A DNA stretch of 6,667 nt from contig CAYGFI010000215.1 in assembly GCA_964349045.1 (NCBI GenBank), positions 1 through 6,667 of the forward strand, given 5' to 3'. The translations under genes were made by a program, and so were the position numbers. Source of the DNA: JACJXF01 sp964349045. GTDB lineage: Bacteria > Bacteroidota > Bacteroidia > Bacteroidales > GCA-2748055. Positions 4,081-6,667 of this stretch are shown here, piece after piece; position 1 is the stretch's first letter, and every line of letters starts with the position of its first letter. The notes beneath the pieces are model-generated. The model was not told the DNA's origin. It saw only the letters and a list, made by a program, of their open reading frames with translations, and did not search any database.

Positions 4081-5838
4081 TTACAGAATATTTAATTTGT
4101 TTTGCCAAGCAACTCTGCAAACTTCGTTAGGAACCGCCAACATCAAAACCTTTCGCGGCCGTGTCATACCTACATATGTAATGCGTAATTCTTCGTGATC
4201 GGATGATGGATTTGTTATAGCCAATAAGTTTACATATTTAGAATTGTCTGCAGCTCTTTCTTTTAGGATTAAGAGTGTCGCATCAAAAGTTTCACCCTTT
4301 ACGCTATGAACTGTTCCAATTCTGTAATTGGTTTCAGCCACAATATCGTCTTCGTTCAAAAATATTTGAGAAAAAGAATAATTATTGCTATCAGGATTAA
4401 TCTGCAAAGTGTGCTGAATGTTCTTAGAAGCAAAAGCAGTGTTTGTTGCTTCAATCCAGCCGCCTAATGATGTGTTTGTATTCGGCAAAAGGCCGATGTA
4501 ATTGGAAACAATAGTTCTATGTTTTATGAAACCAATTGTTTCAATTCTTTTATTAATCATTTCCTCTGAACAAACTATCACATCAAGTTGCATTTTAAAT
4601 ATTGCCTTTTCAATTAACTTAAAACCTGTTTTAAAATCTCCTTGGTCGTAATGATATTTACCTCTGACAAAATCTTTTGTGAATTTGTTTTGATTGTTCC
4701 AATGGTTTACACCGAAAGGAATTCTTTGAACACCAACAATTTCATTTATCATTCCTTTACCTCTGTATAAAATCGAAACAGTTTTATCTGAAAGTGTAAT
4801 TCCGTTTGCGGTGCATTCTGCAAGAAAGTTAGTTACAACTTGTGGTAGGTTATTGTTGAAAACAACAACCGTTGGCCGATATTCGCAATTAACAACTTCT
4901 GAGTTGACAGAGGTAGACGCAGCTGGCAATGAAGAAAGATTAAAAGTGCTATCACAAATTAGTTTTGAACTTCTGCGATTCTCATTTAATGAAACTGCAT
5001 TTCCCCACTGAACAATTTTTTCATTCAATAAGGCAGGTTTAGCTCCGTTCCATTCAAAAATTGCTTGGTCTGGGTCACCAACAAGCATTATTTCGTTTAG
5101 CCCACTTGCGGCAAGCAAATCAATAATACGCATTTGCACTTCTGATGTGTCTTGTGCTTCATCAACAATTAGGGTAGGAAACCTTAGAGCAACTGCCTGG
5201 CAAATTAAAGGGAACTGCTCAAGTATTTTCATCGCAAAATAATTTGCGTCAGATTGGTTGGAGTAACCTAACTTAATTAGTTCGTTTTTTGCTGCAAGCA
5301 AATTAAGAACATGTCCATTTGTTTTACCATCATTATTATTCTTCCAACTGAAGTTAAAACTCTGTGCAGGTGCAATTCGGATTAAATAGCCGTTCACATC
5401 AAAACTGCACTTATCAAAATATTGATGAGGATCTCTATCATATATTCTATAAGTCCATGAATTGTGAGGTTCACCAACAAGAGTTGGTCGCTTGTTGCAA
5501 TGCATTACTAAATGTCCGAAGGGAAGAAATATGAACTGGTTTATAAAACTGTCAAGTGTGCCAATAAAATGAGGAAAAGATATTGAGTGATTAGAACTGA
5601 ATTGTTCTTTATATTTTTTTTCAATTTCTTTCCATGCAACATTTGTAAAAGAAACGGCAGCAACTCCAGTGTAATCTTCTTTCCACTCAATTATCAATCT
5701 TGCAAGCCGAGCACTTACACAATAAGTTTTTCCACTACCTGGACAAGCCCTGACAACAAACTTGCCGAACTTATTGAAAACTATTTCGTGTTGTGTTGGT
5801 GATAAACTCTCAAACATTGATTTCGCCTTTAACTGCAT
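4081..5838 (-). CDS. gajB: UvrD/Rep-type superfamily 1 helicase, GajB-like (Gabija defence)
   Basis: A complete 585-codon SF1A helicase. Motifs in order: Q-motif LSPTQHEIV (12-20), Walker A ACPGSGKT (31-38), Ia AAVSFTNVAWKEI (60-72), Ib GTLDSF (93-98), II LIVDEAQDTSE (223-233), III VGDPDQAIFEWNGA (253-266), IV NENRRSS (285-291), V GTVHSVKGETFD (508-519) and VI ITYVGMTRPRK (553-563). All key residues (K37, D226/E227, Q258, R288, R560) are present. In Gabija, GajB senses nucleotide depletion and DNA ends and works with the GajA OLD nuclease. GajA precedes GajB in one operon, which is the order here. The longest start (5838) overlaps the nuclease frame by 29 bases. The ATG at 5817 (residue 8) overlaps by only 8 and has AAAGG eight bases upstream, so it may be the true start. 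At about 580 residues it is somewhat longer than the roughly 500 of characterised GajB. Helicase family is certain; Gabija membership rests on the neighbour. Confidence 0.85.
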   Translation of the reverse strand: MQLKAKSMFESLSPTQHEIVFNKFGKFVVRACPGSGKTYCVSARLARLIIEWKEDYTGVAAVSFTNVAWKEIEKKYKEQFSSNHSISFPHFIGTLDSFINQFIFLPFGHLVMHCNKRPTLVGEPHNSWTYRIYDRDPHQYFDKCSFDVNGYLIRIAPAQSFNFSWKNNNDGKTNGHVLNLLAAKNELIKLGYSNQSDANYFAMKILEQFPLICQAVALRFPTLIVDEAQDTSEVQMRIIDLLAASGLNEIMLVGDPDQAIFEWNGAKPALLNEKIVQWGNAVSLNENRRSSKLICDSTFNLSSLPAASTSVNSEVVNCEYRPTVVVFNNNLPQVVTNFLAECTANGITLSDKTVSILYRGKGMINEIVGVQRIPFGVNHWNNQNKFTKDFVRGKYHYDQGDFKTGFKLIEKAIFKMQLDVIVCSEEMINKRIETIGFIKHRTIVSNYIGLLPNTNTSLGGWIEATNTAFASKNIQHTLQINPDSNNYSFSQIFLNEDDIVAETNYRIGTVHSVKGETFDATLLILKERAADNSKYVNLLAITNPSSDHEELRITYVGMTRPRKVLMLAVPNEVCRVAWQNKLNIL

Positions 5839-6634
5839 ACTTTATTGCTCTTTCAATATAGTTTGGAACTTTGAAATTTTTGTAAGCGTTAAAATCATTT
5901 CGGGACGGTTCAACAAGTGATGCAAGATATGCTTCTTCATTTAGAGGTGCATTAGAAAGGGCTTGCTTTGCAAATGCTTTGTTTAATTCGTATCCGTTTT
6001 CCAAATGAATTGCTAATCGTAAAGCAAGTTCTGATTTGCCTTTTTGTGATTTCACTTTATCCACAAAGTTTTTTGAATAAATTTGCATGTTGGCATCAAT
6101 GGTGATTACTGTGTCGGTATGAAATTCTGAATATACACTAAGCAGTAATGCTCGATTTACTTCACTTGCTAAAAACATTTCGTATTCAAAAGTGATTGCT
6201 CCAATAAATGCTTTTAAAGTTCCGCCATTCAAGGCGTTTACATTATTCATTCTTGAGCTTGGGTTATCGGCAATTTCTTTTCTGTCATCATCAGTAATTA
6301 AGGCACACCTTGTTTGTAGGTTTTTTGCCTCTTCTGCATTATTGAAAAGATTTGCGAAATGTTCAAAGCCAACTCCGTTTATGTTTACAATTTCAATTCC
6401 GGTTTTTTCAATGTCATATGTCTCTCCAACTTTTCGGCTGAATACTTTCATTAGCAATGCTTCTGAAATTCCTTCAACTAAAATTACCCCTTTGGCAAAG
6501 AATAGTTGTGACTTGGTTACATCTAAAAACTTTTCAAGATAAGTTTGGTTCTTTGGTTTTAACCCTGAGTTTTGAAGCGATAAAGCATGAACTGTATCCG
6601 ATGGGTTCTGTAATTTTAACAAGGATTTAGAACC
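5810..6634 (-). pseudogene. gajA: 5'-truncated OLD-family nuclease (GajA-like): TOPRIM domain only
   Basis: The C-terminal half of an OLD (overcoming lysogenization defect) family ATP-dependent endonuclease. From the nominal TTG at 6622 it gives 270 residues. LEKFLDVTKSQLFFAKGVIL (29-48) followed by VEGISEALL carries the TOPRIM glutamates E50 and E54. CALITDDDRK (106-115) supplies the D111-D113 cluster. TFEYEMFLA (144-152) and QKGKSELALRLA (193-204) are the later conserved blocks, and VPNYIERAIKYAV (252-264) is the usual C-terminal helix. In intact GajA (about 580 residues) a ~300-residue N-terminal ABC-ATPase precedes this; none of it is here. The frame meets a stop at 6635-6637, the others at 6616-6618 and 6627-6629, and the upstream translations do not look like an ATPase end. 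I therefore call it disrupted. A TTG-started TOPRIM-only protein is possible but would lack ATP gating. The stop overlaps the helicase start, so the pair is translationally coupled. Confidence 0.75.
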
Positions 6635-6667
6635 TTACCACCAAACAGACCAAAATGATACCACCCT
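6635..6667. mobile_element. Possible terminus of an insertion sequence (IS21-like) interrupting the nuclease gene
   Basis: TACCACC occurs at 6636-6642 and again at 6659-6665, 23 bp apart. The second copy is part of TGATACCACC, and ACCAAA-type repeats lie between (6640-6645, 6649-6654). Multiple short internal repeats of the kind GGTGGTATCATTTTG near the ends are, from memory, typical of Bacteroidota IS21-family elements. The position at the point where nuclease homology stops supports an insertion. No transposase is in the window and the exact tip is undefined. Confidence 0.35.

Noticed and set aside
6192..6542. Plus-strand 116-residue ORF opposite the OLD nuclease
   Set aside because: Antisense shadow of conserved TOPRIM motifs; its hydrophobic look comes from the complementary codons.

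Overview
The window is AT-rich bacterial DNA that I place in Bacteroidota. The reasons are a BT4734/BF3469-type protein, the RepA-like ATPase and small MerR-type HTH protein that accompany it in Bacteroidales/Flavobacteriia mobile elements, and the near absence of strong Shine-Dalgarno sites. The genus cannot be told from the sequence.

Left part (1-3777, plus strand): the right-hand part of an integrative element. It starts with the C-terminal end of an unrecognised protein (3-296) and its terminator (316-345). Next comes a short operon with a MerR/excisionase-like HTH protein (380-655) and, two bases later, a RecA-fold RepA-like ATPase (658-1665). A 209-base gap holds nine copies of the 9-mer ATGGCACTA (two are one-base variants), partly phased at 10 bp, plus a perfect 17-bp inverted repeat. 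This looks like an iteron-type origin or operator. It is followed by a BT4734-type, primase-like protein (1875-2699). HTH protein, helicase-like ATPase, iterons and primase-like protein read as one replication/maintenance module. Two small accessory genes follow: a Rossmann-like protein resembling nucleoside 2-deoxyribosyltransferases (2769-3164) and a Cys-rich zinc-finger protein (3192-3605), closed by a terminator (3677-3708).

Junction (about 3745-3870): a long imperfect hairpin abuts the 3' part of a tRNA gene (T arm and 3' acceptor strand, no matching 5' half). The fragment is followed at once by a strong bidirectional terminator. The simplest reading is that the left element integrated into a tRNA gene, and the displaced tRNA 3' end, still with its native terminator, marks the element's right border (attR). 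The rest of the gap to 4080 has no gene, one 13-bp direct repeat and a roughly 58-base attC-like repeat beside the helicase stop.

Right part (4081-6667, minus strand): a Gabija-like anti-phage pair in gajA-gajB order. The UvrD-like helicase (4081-5838) is complete. The OLD-family nuclease keeps its TOPRIM domain but lacks the whole N-terminal ABC-ATPase half. All three reading frames close within about 50 bases at the right edge, where the DNA carries repeats (TACCACC ... TGATACCACC) that resemble IS21-family termini. The defence locus is therefore probably disrupted by an insertion. No wholly new system is proven. The items most worth following are the iteron/primase replicon, the tRNA border with its hairpin, the two accessory genes and the broken Gabija locus.
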